Origin: Oscillospiraceae bacterium
Lineage (GTDB): Bacteria; Bacillota; Clostridia; Oscillospirales; CAG-272
Reading direction: 5' to 3'
Assembly (NCBI GenBank): GCA_015064685.1
Contig: SVRT01000016.1
Span: 1 to 49,825, forward strand
Length of the DNA: 49,825 nt
Shown here in pieces: positions 25,925 through 34,455 of this stretch. Numbering within the stretch: position 1 is the stretch's first letter; every line of letters starts with the position of its first letter. A program made the translations under genes and the position numbers. Below the pieces are notes generated by a model. It searched no databases, was not told where the DNA came from, and was given only the letters and a program-made list of their open reading frames with translations.

Positions 25925-27340
25925 ATGAAATATTCTTGCTTTATAGATAACAAAATGCTCACAGTACACGAAGCGCGCGTCTCCGCAATTCCGTATAATA
26001 CAGTCTGGCCGGGCAGACAAAGACCGCTCGATCAGACAGAGGAAGCATATTTCATATCATTCGATATGACAAAGCCCACAACGCTGTCAATAAACGTCGT
26101 GGAGACAGAGATCGAAAGAGTCGCCATCCGCCCCCTCGAATTTAAGATACCGTGTAAAAAAGAAGGCAACAGACTGATTCTCACAATAGAAAAGCCAATG
26201 AATTTCACGGTCGAGATAAACGGCTATCACCACGCGCTCCACGTTTTTGCAAATCCGAAAGATGATTTCACACCCGACGAAAACACACTCTATTTCGGAC
26301 CGGGAGAGCATAACGTGGGACTGCTATTTCCAAAGGCTAACCAAACCGTGTATATCGCCGAGGGCGCTACGGTCTACGGCTCGATATATATCTATAAGCA
26401 GAATAACGTCACGGTGCGCGGCAGGGGAATACTCGATTCGTCAAAATTTTTGCGCGGAGACGAGTATAAGATAGACGAGGAGCCGAGGTCAACACTCAAA
26501 AAGCTCGGCGTAACCGATTACGATACAATGCGAGCATCCTGCTTCACAGCGTACGGATGCAAAAATCTTAAGGTCGAGGGAGTAATATTCCGCGACGCGC
26601 CATGCTGGACGGTTACAACGAGAAATCATTGCGAAAACGTCGAGATAGATAATATCAAGATAGTAGGACAGTGGAGATATAACTCGGACGGAGTCGACCT
26701 CTGTACGACGTATAACGCAACGCTAAAAAACAGCTTTATCCGCTCGTTTGACGACTGTATAGTCGTCCGCGCACCTCAGCTTGACGGCGAGGACGGAGAG
26801 AGCGGATGCGAGAATATTGAAATAAGTAATAACGTCCTCTGGTGTGATTGGGGCAAGAATCTCGAGCTTTGGTGCGGAAAATACGACGCATATGTAAAAA
26901 ATATCACCTGGCAAGACAATTATCTCATCCACACCGCGCAGTATGCCATAAGCATAGACACCTGGTACGGCTCGGACAGAATCACGGTCGATAATATAAG
27001 GTACGAAAACATTTTCATCGATACAGACACCGACCCCATGTACCCAATCTATCAGAATGACCTTGACGCGCCGTATGCACCGAATGAAAGCGGCAAAAAC
27101 CCGACGGTCGCGGTATATCTCGGGGCAACGAAGCTCGGCAGAGCGCTTGGCAATCAAAAGGCGGACGAAAGCTCCGACGTCTCAAACTTCATCGTCAAAT
27201 ATAAAAACATAAGCTTCAAAAACGTTATCTGTAATAATAGCAGTACACTTTTACCCGTCGAGCTCAAGCAGCACAACCTCCAAAAATTCGAGAATATCAC
27301 CTTCTCGGGCTGTAAGCTCGGAGATACGATCATCAAATAA
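25925..27340 (+). CDS. GH28-like right-handed beta-helix protein
   Basis: 471 residues with no signal peptide, so probably cytoplasmic. An N-terminal beta domain (about 1-115) precedes a parallel beta-helix with the GH28 polygalacturonase motifs I (NSDGVD, 253-258) and II (FDDC, D276-D277). Motif III, normally G-H-G, is replaced by a DWGKNLELW segment, and motif IV, normally R-I-K, by S-I-D. Two catalytic acids are thus present, but the conserved histidine and the substrate-binding arginine-lysine are not where expected. It may be a diverged exo-acting glycosidase on imported oligosaccharides rather than a true polygalacturonase. GGGGGA precedes the ATG. Confidence 0.75.
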   Translation: MKYSCFIDNKMLTVHEARVSAIPYNTVWPGRQRPLDQTEEAYFISFDMTKPTTLSINVVETEIERVAIRPLEFKIPCKKEGNRLILTIEKPMNFTVEINGYHHALHVFANPKDDFTPDENTLYFGPGEHNVGLLFPKANQTVYIAEGATVYGSIYIYKQNNVTVRGRGILDSSKFLRGDEYKIDEEPRSTLKKLGVTDYDTMRASCFTAYGCKNLKVEGVIFRDAPCWTVTTRNHCENVEIDNIKIVGQWRYNSDGVDLCTTYNATLKNSFIRSFDDCIVVRAPQLDGEDGESGCENIEISNNVLWCDWGKNLELWCGKYDAYVKNITWQDNYLIHTAQYAISIDTWYGSDRITVDNIRYENIFIDTDTDPMYPIYQNDLDAPYAPNESGKNPTVAVYLGATKLGRALGNQKADESSDVSNFIVKYKNISFKNVICNNSSTLLPVELKQHNLQKFENITFSGCKLGDTIIK

Positions 27341-27350
27341 CCAAATTCTA

Positions 27351-27378
27351 AAACGCCAACGGTAAACCCGTCGGCGTT
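27351..27378 (+). terminator. Intrinsic terminator of the GH28-like gene
   Basis: Stem AAACGCC-ACGG/CCGT-GGCGTTT with one mismatch and a TAAAC loop, followed by seven T. It lies 10 bases after the gene's stop. Confidence 0.85.
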
Positions 27379-27389
27379 TTTTTGCATCA

Positions 27390-27642
27390 TTCAAATTTTG
27401 ATTTGTCTGGGAGACGAACAATCCCTCAGTCACGCGCAAGGCGTGACAGCTCCCTTTACACAAGGGAGCTTTGTTGGTGGATGTTCGTACGCTTTATAGA
27501 TGTGAAAACCTTTTAAATTTAAAGAAAACTTCACTATATCCGCGTTCTCCACCATTCAGGTAAAGCTCCCTTGTGTAAAGGGAGCTGGCGCGCCTCCGTG
27601 CGCGTCTGAGGGATTGTTCGCGTCCCATATAAACCGCAATTT
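27390..27642 (-). repeat. Foldback intergenic element E2 (complete copy)
   Basis: On the minus strand it runs from AAATTGCGGTTTATA (27642-27628) to GACAAATCAAAATTTGAA (27407-27390), the same two ends and polarity as E3 and E4. Its body holds two inverted copies of a module: 27411-27471 (AATCCCTCAGTCACGCGCAA, then GCTCCCTTTACACAAGGGAG) and 27563-27626 as the reverse complement with changes. The whole 253-bp element can therefore fold into one long hairpin centred near 27515. It contains no gene. The module recurs once more at 49696-49825. Confidence 0.85.
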
Positions 27643-27665
27643 TTCAGCAAACATTTTTCAACTTT

Positions 27666-27717
27666 AACATTTCTCAAACATTTCTTAAAAAAAGCGCAAA
27701 CACACGCCCTGTATAAT
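27666..27717 (+). promoter_or_regulatory. Promoter with direct-repeat operator, ABC/TCS locus
   Basis: Two direct repeats AACATTTCTC (27666-27675) and AACATTTCTT (27677-27686), 11 bp apart (one DNA turn), stand just upstream of a TATAAT (27712-27717) that lacks a good -35 box. This layout suits activation by an OmpR-type regulator. The 12-mer ACTTTAACATTT at 27661-27672 occurs again before the response-regulator gene at 31749-31760. Confidence 0.6.
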
Positions 27718-27760
27718 AGCCGTGTAATCAAGAAAAAAAGAGTGAAAAGAGGTAACAGAT

Positions 27761-28126
27761 ATGAACCGCAACGACAAAGAATACATCGTAGAGAAGATCC
27801 GCACACAGTACACCGAAAAGCAAACGTCCACGCTTGACGAGCTCAGAGCGCTCGACGCAAGAGTAAAGCGCCCCGCAACTATATTCGCATATATCTTCGG
27901 AAGCCTCTCCGCGATCATAATGGGCGCAGGAATGAGCCTTGTAATGACTACCATAGGCACAACGCTTGCGATCCCCAACCACATGGCCGTAGGTATAGTA
28001 ACAGGCATTGTCGGAATGATCCTCGCGATCCTCAATTATCCTATATATAACGGCATCTTAAGCTCACGCAAGAAAAAGTACGCGCCGAAGATCCTCGAGC
28101 TCAGCGATAAAATTATCAATAAATAA
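27761..28126 (+). CDS. Small membrane protein, paralogue of the protein at 34456
   Basis: 121 residues: a charged N-terminal helix (about 1-45) ending in ELRALDARVKRPA, two membrane helices (about 46-68 and 74-98) with GAGMSL between them, and a basic C-terminal helix KKKYAPKILELSDKI. The protein encoded at 34456-34833 has the same plan and shared motifs (LDA-V, IMG-GMS, P-Y, APEI-LTDEL). The two bracket the ABC-transporter/two-component locus. Function unknown. It is the first gene after the operator, with AGAGGT upstream. Confidence 0.8.
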   Translation: MNRNDKEYIVEKIRTQYTEKQTSTLDELRALDARVKRPATIFAYIFGSLSAIIMGAGMSLVMTTIGTTLAIPNHMAVGIVTGIVGMILAILNYPIYNGILSSRKKKYAPKILELSDKIINK

Positions 28127-28157
28127 CAAACACAAAGAACCGCAATAGGAGATTAAT

Positions 28158-29072
28158 ATGAACGCTATTGAAATAAGAGATCTTTCAAAAAGCTTCCGCT
28201 CGATGTACGCGGTAGATCATCTCAATATGACGGTGCCGCAGGGCGCGATCTACGGATTCATCGGAGAAAACGGAAGCGGAAAATCCACAACCATGAAGCT
28301 TATCTGCGGTCATCTGATAAAGGACAGCGGAGACATCAAGCTCTTCGGTAAGGACTTTACGGATCCGGGTGTCCGTGTCAGAGTCGGCGCGCTTATCGAG
28401 AATGCGGGATGCTTCCCGGGCTCAAGCGTATATCAGAACCTTATGATGCAGTGCATCAACTTAGGTCTTGAGGATCCCGACGGTGAGATAAGACGTGTCC
28501 TTGAGATCGTCCGTATGGAGGATAACGCGCATATAAAGTTCAAAAGCTGCTCACTCGGTATGAAGCAGAGAATAGGTATTGCTATGGCTCTGCTTGGCGA
28601 CCCTGCGCTGCTCATTCTCGACGAGCCTATAAACGGACTCGACACCGACGGAATGAGAATAATGCGAGAGATCCTCGTTGACATAACGCAGAAATACGGA
28701 TGCACGGTGCTTATCTCGTCGCACATCCTCGGCGAGCTTGAAAAGATCGCCACACATTACGGAATCATCCGTCAGGGAAGAATGATAATGGAGCTCTCGT
28801 CAAAGGAGATGGATGAGAGAGCGCAGGTCTTCGTATCACTCAAAACAAAGGATATGGCGGGCGCACTCTCGATCTTGAGAACGAAGTACGAGACCGTGAG
28901 AGAAGAGGGAGAATATATCCGCGTATACGACGTCAACGAGACCGAGGACATCGTTGATACACTTATGAGGAGCGGACACGTTGTTAGCGAGATAAAGAAG
29001 AACAAGATCGGTCTTGAGGAATATTACGTCGAGCTTATGAGCGCACAGGACGCGGAAAGGGAGGAAAAATAA
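28158..29072 (+). CDS. ABC transporter ATP-binding protein, BcrA type (1)
   Basis: 304 residues. Walker A is GENGSGKST at 36-44, the ABC signature SLGMKQR is followed by Walker B LLILDEPINGLD, and the switch histidine is in ISSHILGELE. The C-terminal extension (about 215-304) with GLEEYYVELM is typical of BcrA-type and lantibiotic-immunity ATPases. It is coupled to its permease by a TAATG overlap. It probably powers removal of a peptide antibiotic or another membrane-active compound. Confidence 0.92.
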   Translation: MNAIEIRDLSKSFRSMYAVDHLNMTVPQGAIYGFIGENGSGKSTTMKLICGHLIKDSGDIKLFGKDFTDPGVRVRVGALIENAGCFPGSSVYQNLMMQCINLGLEDPDGEIRRVLEIVRMEDNAHIKFKSCSLGMKQRIGIAMALLGDPALLILDEPINGLDTDGMRIMREILVDITQKYGCTVLISSHILGELEKIATHYGIIRQGRMIMELSSKEMDERAQVFVSLKTKDMAGALSILRTKYETVREEGEYIRVYDVNETEDIVDTLMRSGHVVSEIKKNKIGLEEYYVELMSAQDAEREEK

Positions 29073-29908
29073 TGACACACGAGATAAGATTTGAATCTCC
29101 GAGCTTTTCAAGGCGCATCAAGGGAATGCTCGGCGTGGACTTTTACCGCCTTTTCCACACACCGCTTTTCTACATCTTTTTGGCGATCGCGGCGATCATT
29201 CCCGCAATGGTATCCGCAATGACGATGATGCCCGACCGGAGCGGAAACACTATGGAGCCCCTCTATTCTAACGTGTGGCAAATAATCGCAGCATCAAAAT
29301 CAATGTACGTCATAGAGACCATCGCAGACTACGCGAATATGAATATGGTGTTCATTTTCGGCGGAATAATGGTGTCAATATTCATCGGACACGACTATAG
29401 ATCGGGCTATGTAAAGCAACTCTTCACAACACACGCAAAAAAGCAGGACTATATGATATCAAAGAGTCTGGTCTGCGCGTTTGCAATGGCTTGTATGTGC
29501 GTAAGCTATTTTTTAGGCGGAACCGTGGCAGGACTTCTCGTCGGCTACGAGACCGACGTAAACGCAGGCTCGCTGATAATTGCAATAATCGGTAAAATGG
29601 TAATGAGCCTCGGCTGGGCAAGCCTCTATACCTTTTTGAACGTCATTTTCAGAAAATATTTTGGCATCTCGATCGCATCCTCCTTCTTTTTCGGAACGGG
29701 AATACTCATCATCGGTGTAGCGGCAATTGTTGAAAATCTTGCGATCCCCACATCTTTCCTCAACGTTTTCCTGTACGGAGCATCGGTAAACGCGTGCCTT
29801 GCAAGTAATATTTCCGCGCTTGTCATCTGTGTCGTTGTATCGGTAGTGTGGGCTGTGATCTATAACGTAGCGGGTACCGTGCTTCTCAATAAGTGCGACG
29901 TATATTGA
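29072..29908 (+). CDS. ABC transporter permease (1)
   Basis: 278 residues with six predicted membrane helices and a cytoplasmic N-terminus. The layout, including YRSGYVKQLFTTHAKKQDY after helix 2, is that of ABC-2/BcrB-type permeases: the same short motif (FRSGYAKNLFTVRAKKGDY) appears in the second permease of this locus. Start and preceding stop overlap by one base. It forms the membrane part of the exporter with the ATPase just upstream. Confidence 0.88.
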   Translation: MTHEIRFESPSFSRRIKGMLGVDFYRLFHTPLFYIFLAIAAIIPAMVSAMTMMPDRSGNTMEPLYSNVWQIIAASKSMYVIETIADYANMNMVFIFGGIMVSIFIGHDYRSGYVKQLFTTHAKKQDYMISKSLVCAFAMACMCVSYFLGGTVAGLLVGYETDVNAGSLIIAIIGKMVMSLGWASLYTFLNVIFRKYFGISIASSFFFGTGILIIGVAAIVENLAIPTSFLNVFLYGASVNACLASNISALVICVVVSVVWAVIYNVAGTVLLNKCDVY

Positions 29909-29923
29909 TCGGAGGATGAAAAA

Positions 29924-30823
29924 ATGAATGCAGTAGAAATAAAAAATCTTTCAAAAAACTTCGGCGCAAAGCAAGCTGTATGCGGACTCCAAATGACGGT
30001 ACCTCAGGGTGCTATATACGGCTTTATCGGAGAGAACGGCTCAGGCAAATCAACCACCGAGAAGATGATCTGCGGACTCATCCCCACAAACGGCGGCTCG
30101 ATCAAGCTCTACGGTAAGGATTATACCGATGCCGGCATCCGAAGCGAGCTTGGCGTACTCATCGAGTCCCCCGGATGCTTCCCGGGACTCACCGTGTTCG
30201 ATAATATGATGCTCCAGGCGGCAAATCTTTCAATAAAGAATGCCGAGGAAGAGGTCATAAGAGTTTTGAAGCTTGTCAGAATGGAGGGCGCGGCAGGCAA
30301 TAAGTATAAGAATTGCTCGCTCGGAATGAAACAGCGAGTCGGAATCGCGATGGCACTGCTTGGAGACCCCACTCTCCTCGTCCTTGACGAGCCGCTCAAC
30401 GGTCTCGATGCGGACGGAATGAGAATAATGCGCGAGGTATTCCTCGATATGATCAAGGATGGCAAGCGAAGCATAATCGTCTCCTCGCACCTGCTTGGAG
30501 AGCTTCAGAAGGTAGCAACACACTACGGGATCATCCGTCACGGAAAGATGATAGTCGAGATGACGGCAGAACAGCTCGACGCAAGCTGCCGCACCTACGT
30601 AGCCCTTCAAAGCAAAGACAAAAACAGAACAAGGATGCTCCTCGGATGCAAGTACTCGCGTGTCGAGGAGGACGAGGCAGGATATATCCGCGTATACGAT
30701 ATGACAACTCCCGAGGAGATAGTCACATACCTCTACGAAAACGGAATATGCGTAAGCGAGATCAAGACCGATAAGATAGGTCTTGAGGAATACTATATAG
30801 ATCTTATGAAGGAGGGCAGATAA
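29924..30823 (+). CDS. ABC transporter ATP-binding protein, BcrA type (2)
   Basis: 299 residues, a clear paralogue of the ATPase at 28158. It has GENGSGKST near 36-44, SLGMKQRVGIAMALLGDP, LDEPLNGLDADGMRIMRE and a C-terminal GLEEYYIDLM. The ATPase-permease pair has evidently been duplicated as a unit. GGAGG precedes the start, 15 bases after the first permease. All residues needed for ATP hydrolysis are present. Confidence 0.92.
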   Translation: MNAVEIKNLSKNFGAKQAVCGLQMTVPQGAIYGFIGENGSGKSTTEKMICGLIPTNGGSIKLYGKDYTDAGIRSELGVLIESPGCFPGLTVFDNMMLQAANLSIKNAEEEVIRVLKLVRMEGAAGNKYKNCSLGMKQRVGIAMALLGDPTLLVLDEPLNGLDADGMRIMREVFLDMIKDGKRSIIVSSHLLGELQKVATHYGIIRHGKMIVEMTAEQLDASCRTYVALQSKDKNRTRMLLGCKYSRVEEDEAGYIRVYDMTTPEEIVTYLYENGICVSEIKTDKIGLEEYYIDLMKEGR

Positions 30824-30824
30824 T

Positions 30825-31676
30825 ATGGAAAAGAAAATATCACTTGCAGCCCGTACGGGCAGTATGCTCAAGGTCGATATGAGAAGAATGCTCCGCTCAC
30901 GTCTTTTCTATATTATCATCGCGTGCGCGCTCTTCATTCCCGTGGTAATGATCGTAATGCTTACAATGATGGACGGCACAGTTTCGGTCAATCCCCAGAC
31001 AGGCGAAGAGTCTGTGATGGAGGGACCCGACAGCATCTGGCAATCGATAGGCACGCTTCCCGTAGCTTTCGAGGGGAGCGAAGCAGAAAACGCATCTGCA
31101 GATGCCGCCGACGGAATGGCGGCAATGGGCGCGGGAATGGACGTTATGGCAATGTGCAACATCAATATGATGTTTATGGGCGTAGCGGTATTCATCTGCC
31201 TCTTTATATCCGAGGATTTCAGAAGCGGATACGCAAAAAACCTCTTCACCGTCCGCGCAAAAAAGGGCGATTATGTCATTTCAAAAACTATCACAGGCTT
31301 TATCTGCGGAGCCGTAATGCTCATCATGTACTTTGTCGGCTCAATGCTCGCAGGCGCGATCTCGGGCTTGCCCTTCGACCTCGTCGGAGATATGAGCGCA
31401 TTAAGTGTAGTGATGTGTATGATCTCAAAGATCCTTTTGATGCTCGTATTCATCCCGATCTTCGTCTGCATCAGCGTCGCGGCAAAGCAGAAGGCATGGC
31501 TTGCTCTCTGCGGCTCGCTCGGTGCGGGAATGCTTCTCTTTATGATGGTCGGAATGATCACCCCCCTCAACGCGACACCCGTACACGTCCTGCTCACAGC
31601 GGCGGGAGGAGCAATGTTCTCCTTCGGACTTGGCGCGATCAGCAAAGTAATTCTCAAAAAGACGAGTCTCGTCTGA
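30825..31676 (+). CDS. ABC transporter permease (2)
   Basis: 283 residues with six predicted membrane helices. It is a diverged paralogue of the first permease and carries the same FRSGYAKNLFTVRAKKGDY loop. It differs by a longer external loop after helix 1 (about 45-100), rich in alanine, glutamate and methionine (EGSEAENASADAADG). That loop may give it another substrate or partner. It is followed by an intrinsic terminator. Confidence 0.87.
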   Translation: MEKKISLAARTGSMLKVDMRRMLRSRLFYIIIACALFIPVVMIVMLTMMDGTVSVNPQTGEESVMEGPDSIWQSIGTLPVAFEGSEAENASADAADGMAAMGAGMDVMAMCNINMMFMGVAVFICLFISEDFRSGYAKNLFTVRAKKGDYVISKTITGFICGAVMLIMYFVGSMLAGAISGLPFDLVGDMSALSVVMCMISKILLMLVFIPIFVCISVAAKQKAWLALCGSLGAGMLLFMMVGMITPLNATPVHVLLTAAGGAMFSFGLGAISKVILKKTSLV

Positions 31677-31688
31677 TAATACCGTTCT

Positions 31689-31722
31689 GAAGGCGATATC
31701 GCGTATATCGCCTTCAATTTTT
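31689..31722 (+). terminator. Intrinsic terminator after the ABC genes
   Basis: Perfect 11-bp stem GAAGGCGATAT/ATATCGCCTTC with a CGCGT loop, followed by AATTTTTCT, 13 bases after the permease stop. Confidence 0.85.
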
Positions 31723-31748
31723 CTGAAAAAAACGCAAATATAAATAAA

Positions 31749-31772
31749 ACTTTAACATTTGTGTGTTAAAAT
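31749..31772 (+). promoter_or_regulatory. Promoter region of the two-component genes
   Basis: ACTTTAACATTT (31749-31760) repeats the 12-mer found before the ABC operon and is followed by the -10-like TAAAAT (31767-31772). No strong -35 is seen. An A-rich AAACGCAAATAT stretch at about 31729-31741 also resembles AAAGCGCAAACAC at 27690-27702. Probably both promoters are bound by the encoded response regulator. Confidence 0.5.
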
Positions 31773-31803
31773 AGGGTAGACAGAAAAATCAGGGGGTATT
31801 TCG

Positions 31804-32478
31804 ATGTTCAAAATACTCGTAGTAGAGGACGACGCGCAGCTTAACAGAAGCGTCTGTACCTTCTTAAACAATAGCGGATATGAAGCCGAGGGATGTCTTG
31901 GCGCTGAGGCAGCATACGACGCAATGTACGAGACCGTCTTCGACCTCATCATATCCGACATAATGATGCCGAATATAGACGGCTTTGAGTTTGCCAAAAC
32001 CGTCCGTTCAATAAATGAAAGCATCCCGATCCTATTTATGACCGCAAAGGATGACCTCGCGTCAAAGCAAAGGGGGTTCCGCATCGGCGTCGACGACTAT
32101 ATGGTCAAGCCCGTAGACCTCGACGAGCTGTTTTTGCGCGTAGGTGCGCTCTTGCGCAGAGCGAAGATCGCGTCAAACCGCAAGCTCACCGTAGGTAGCT
32201 TTTCGATGGATGCCGACGAATATTCCGCATATCTCGACGGCGAGGAGATCTCTATGACAAAAAGGGAATTCAACATTCTCTACAAGCTTTTGTCTTATCC
32301 CAAAAAGACCTTTACACGCACACAGCTTATGGACGAGTTCTGGGACGTCGACACAGAGACCTCTCCCCGCGCCGTCGACGTGTATATGACGAAGCTCCGC
32401 TCAAAGCTGTCCGAGTGCCAAGACTTTGAAATAATCACTGTGCATGGCCTCGGATATAAGGCGGTGATCAAGCAATGA
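31804..32478 (+). CDS. OmpR-family response regulator
   Basis: 224 residues. The receiver domain has the acidic pair D9-D10, phospho-acceptor D52 in LIISDIMMP, the switch threonine in PILFMTAKDD, and the lysine in DYMVKPVDLDEL. The C-terminal winged helix (about 130-224) ends in VHGLGYKAV, typical of OmpR/PhoB regulators. It is coupled to the kinase gene by an ATGA overlap. It probably controls the two ABC transporters upstream, whose promoter shares a motif with its own. Confidence 0.93.
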   Translation: MFKILVVEDDAQLNRSVCTFLNNSGYEAEGCLGAEAAYDAMYETVFDLIISDIMMPNIDGFEFAKTVRSINESIPILFMTAKDDLASKQRGFRIGVDDYMVKPVDLDELFLRVGALLRRAKIASNRKLTVGSFSMDADEYSAYLDGEEISMTKREFNILYKLLSYPKKTFTRTQLMDEFWDVDTETSPRAVDVYMTKLRSKLSECQDFEIITVHGLGYKAVIKQ

Positions 32479-33548
32479 AAAAGAATTCGACCCTTGACCG
32501 CATACTCAAAGGGACCTATCGCTTTCTCTGCTTTTTCGCCATCGTTGCATTCGTAGTCACCTGCTCGACTATGCTTTTTCTTAAGGTCTTCTCAAGTGCA
32601 TCCAACGTTGAGCTTACGAACGAAAATATCAGCGCCGCGGCAAAGATCACATTCATAAACGCTATATTTTTAAGCGCGATCTTCACCGTGATCGATGCGA
32701 TCCGCCGCAAGCTCACAACAGAGCGCTCGGCAAAATATATATCCGACGCGGCAGGAAAAATGGTAAAGGGCAACTTTGAATACCGAATAGAGCTTCCGAG
32801 CAAATTCGCCATCGATGAGAGCTATATAGAGATAATAGATTGCTTCAACCGTATGGCAGAGGAGCTCGAGGGAGTTGAGACTCTGCGCTCGGACTTCATC
32901 TCAAACGTCTCTCACGAGATGAAGACCCCCCTCGCAGTCATCAAAAACTATTGCAGACTGCTTGATACCGAGGGCATTGACGAGGAAAAAAAGCAGGAAT
33001 ACGTAAAATGCATCGCGGAGAGCGCGCAAAAGCTCTCGGATATGATAACGAACATCCTCAAGCTAAATAAATTTGAAAATCAGCAGATATACCCGAAATC
33101 GGAGGAATACGATCTGTCCGAGCAGCTTCGCGAGTCGCTCATCGCGTTTGAGAACGTTTGGGAGCAAAAGGAGATCGAGATAGAGGCGGATATTGAGGAC
33201 GATGTCACGGTAAATGGCGACAGCGAGCTTCTCTCACACATATGGAACAATCTGCTTTCAAACGCTTTTAAGTTTACGGATACGGGTGGAAAGGTGTCGC
33301 TCTCTCTCAGTGCCACCGAGCATCACGCAACTGTAACTGTACGTGACACGGGATGCGGAATGAGTGCTGACATCGGAGCGCATATATTTGAAAAGTTTTA
33401 TCAGGGAGACACATCACACGCAACGCAGGGTAACGGACTCGGACTTGCGCTTGTAAAGAGGGTGGTCGACATCGTCGGGGGAGAAATAAATGTAGAAAGC
33501 GCCCTCGGAGAAGGAACTGCATTTACAGTCAGGATCAGGAGACAGTAA
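32475..33548 (+). CDS. Sensor histidine kinase, short-loop (intramembrane-sensing) type
   Basis: 357 residues. Two membrane helices (about 16-38 and 57-75) enclose only about 18 external residues, as in kinases that sense within the membrane or through a partner transporter. A HAMP-like linker (about 76-131) leads to the phospho-acceptor H147 in SHEMKTP. The ATPase domain has NNLLSNAFKFT, DTGCGM and GNGLGLALVK. It is paired with the response regulator upstream. Confidence 0.92.
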   Translation: MKKNSTLDRILKGTYRFLCFFAIVAFVVTCSTMLFLKVFSSASNVELTNENISAAAKITFINAIFLSAIFTVIDAIRRKLTTERSAKYISDAAGKMVKGNFEYRIELPSKFAIDESYIEIIDCFNRMAEELEGVETLRSDFISNVSHEMKTPLAVIKNYCRLLDTEGIDEEKKQEYVKCIAESAQKLSDMITNILKLNKFENQQIYPKSEEYDLSEQLRESLIAFENVWEQKEIEIEADIEDDVTVNGDSELLSHIWNNLLSNAFKFTDTGGKVSLSLSATEHHATVTVRDTGCGMSADIGAHIFEKFYQGDTSHATQGNGLGLALVKRVVDIVGGEINVESALGEGTAFTVRIRRQ

Positions 33549-33549
33549 A

Positions 33550-34440
33550 ATGGAGAAATTCAAAAAAATCGGAAAGGCATTGCTTTTCCCACACGTAGCA
33601 TTAGTCATAATGCTCTCAATAGCATCAATAGCCGCGCTTGCCATAGCATTTCTGGTTCTGCCGGACAATGCTGTTGTAAACTATGCATCATACGTCCTGT
33701 CGGCATATACACTAACGGTCGTCTGCTTCAGAATCCCCGCGATCATAAAGTGGGTAAAGAGATTCACTGAAACCAACAAGCTCGCCTCAAGCCTCAAACA
33801 CGATGCGCACCTGCGCATAAAGGTCTCATTGCTCGGCTCTATGGTGTTCAACGCGTTCTACGCGCTCTTTCAGCTCGGGCTCGGAATATACAACCATTCG
33901 GTCTGGTTTTACGCGCTCGCGGGATATTACTTTCTCCTCGCCTTTCTTCGCGTGTTTATGCTCAACCACACCTTGAAATTCAAGCCGGGAGAGAAGGAAT
34001 TCAGAGAGCTGCTCATCTACCGTATGTGCGGAATAGGACTCGTCATTATGAACCTCGCGCTGGTAATAATCATCGCGTACGTAACGGCGTTCAGCAAGGC
34101 GACGGTACACCATATGATAATAACGATCGCGCTCGCGGCATTCTCATTCACGGCAATAACCGTCGCGATAGTCAATATCGTAAAATACCGCAAGTACAAC
34201 AGCCCCGTCTGGTCTGCGTCAAAGGCGCTCTCCTTCGTAGCGGCGCTCGTATCCATGCTCACGCTGGAGGATGCAATGCTTGCAACCTTCGGGCAGGCAG
34301 AGGGAGAAGGCTTCCGCCAGCTTATGGGAGGACTCACGGGCGCGGGCGTGACCGCAATAGTGCTCGCGATAGCGATCTATATGATAATCGGATCGACAAA
34401 AAAGATCAAAGCCTTTGAAAACAAAAATCCACTACAGTAA
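33550..34440 (+). CDS. Polytopic membrane protein of unknown function
   Basis: 296 residues with about seven predicted membrane helices and a basic tail. It starts one base after the kinase stop with AGGAGA in between, so it is co-translated with the two-component pair. Polar spots include LKHDAHLRIKVSLLGS (about 82-97) and LEDAMLATFGQAEGEGF (about 238-254). I do not recognise the family. Position suggests an accessory sensor or a resistance component served by the same regulator. Confidence 0.75.
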   Translation: MEKFKKIGKALLFPHVALVIMLSIASIAALAIAFLVLPDNAVVNYASYVLSAYTLTVVCFRIPAIIKWVKRFTETNKLASSLKHDAHLRIKVSLLGSMVFNAFYALFQLGLGIYNHSVWFYALAGYYFLLAFLRVFMLNHTLKFKPGEKEFRELLIYRMCGIGLVIMNLALVIIIAYVTAFSKATVHHMIITIALAAFSFTAITVAIVNIVKYRKYNSPVWSASKALSFVAALVSMLTLEDAMLATFGQAEGEGFRQLMGGLTGAGVTAIVLAIAIYMIIGSTKKIKAFENKNPLQ

Positions 34441-34455
34441 AAGTCGGAGAAAAAA

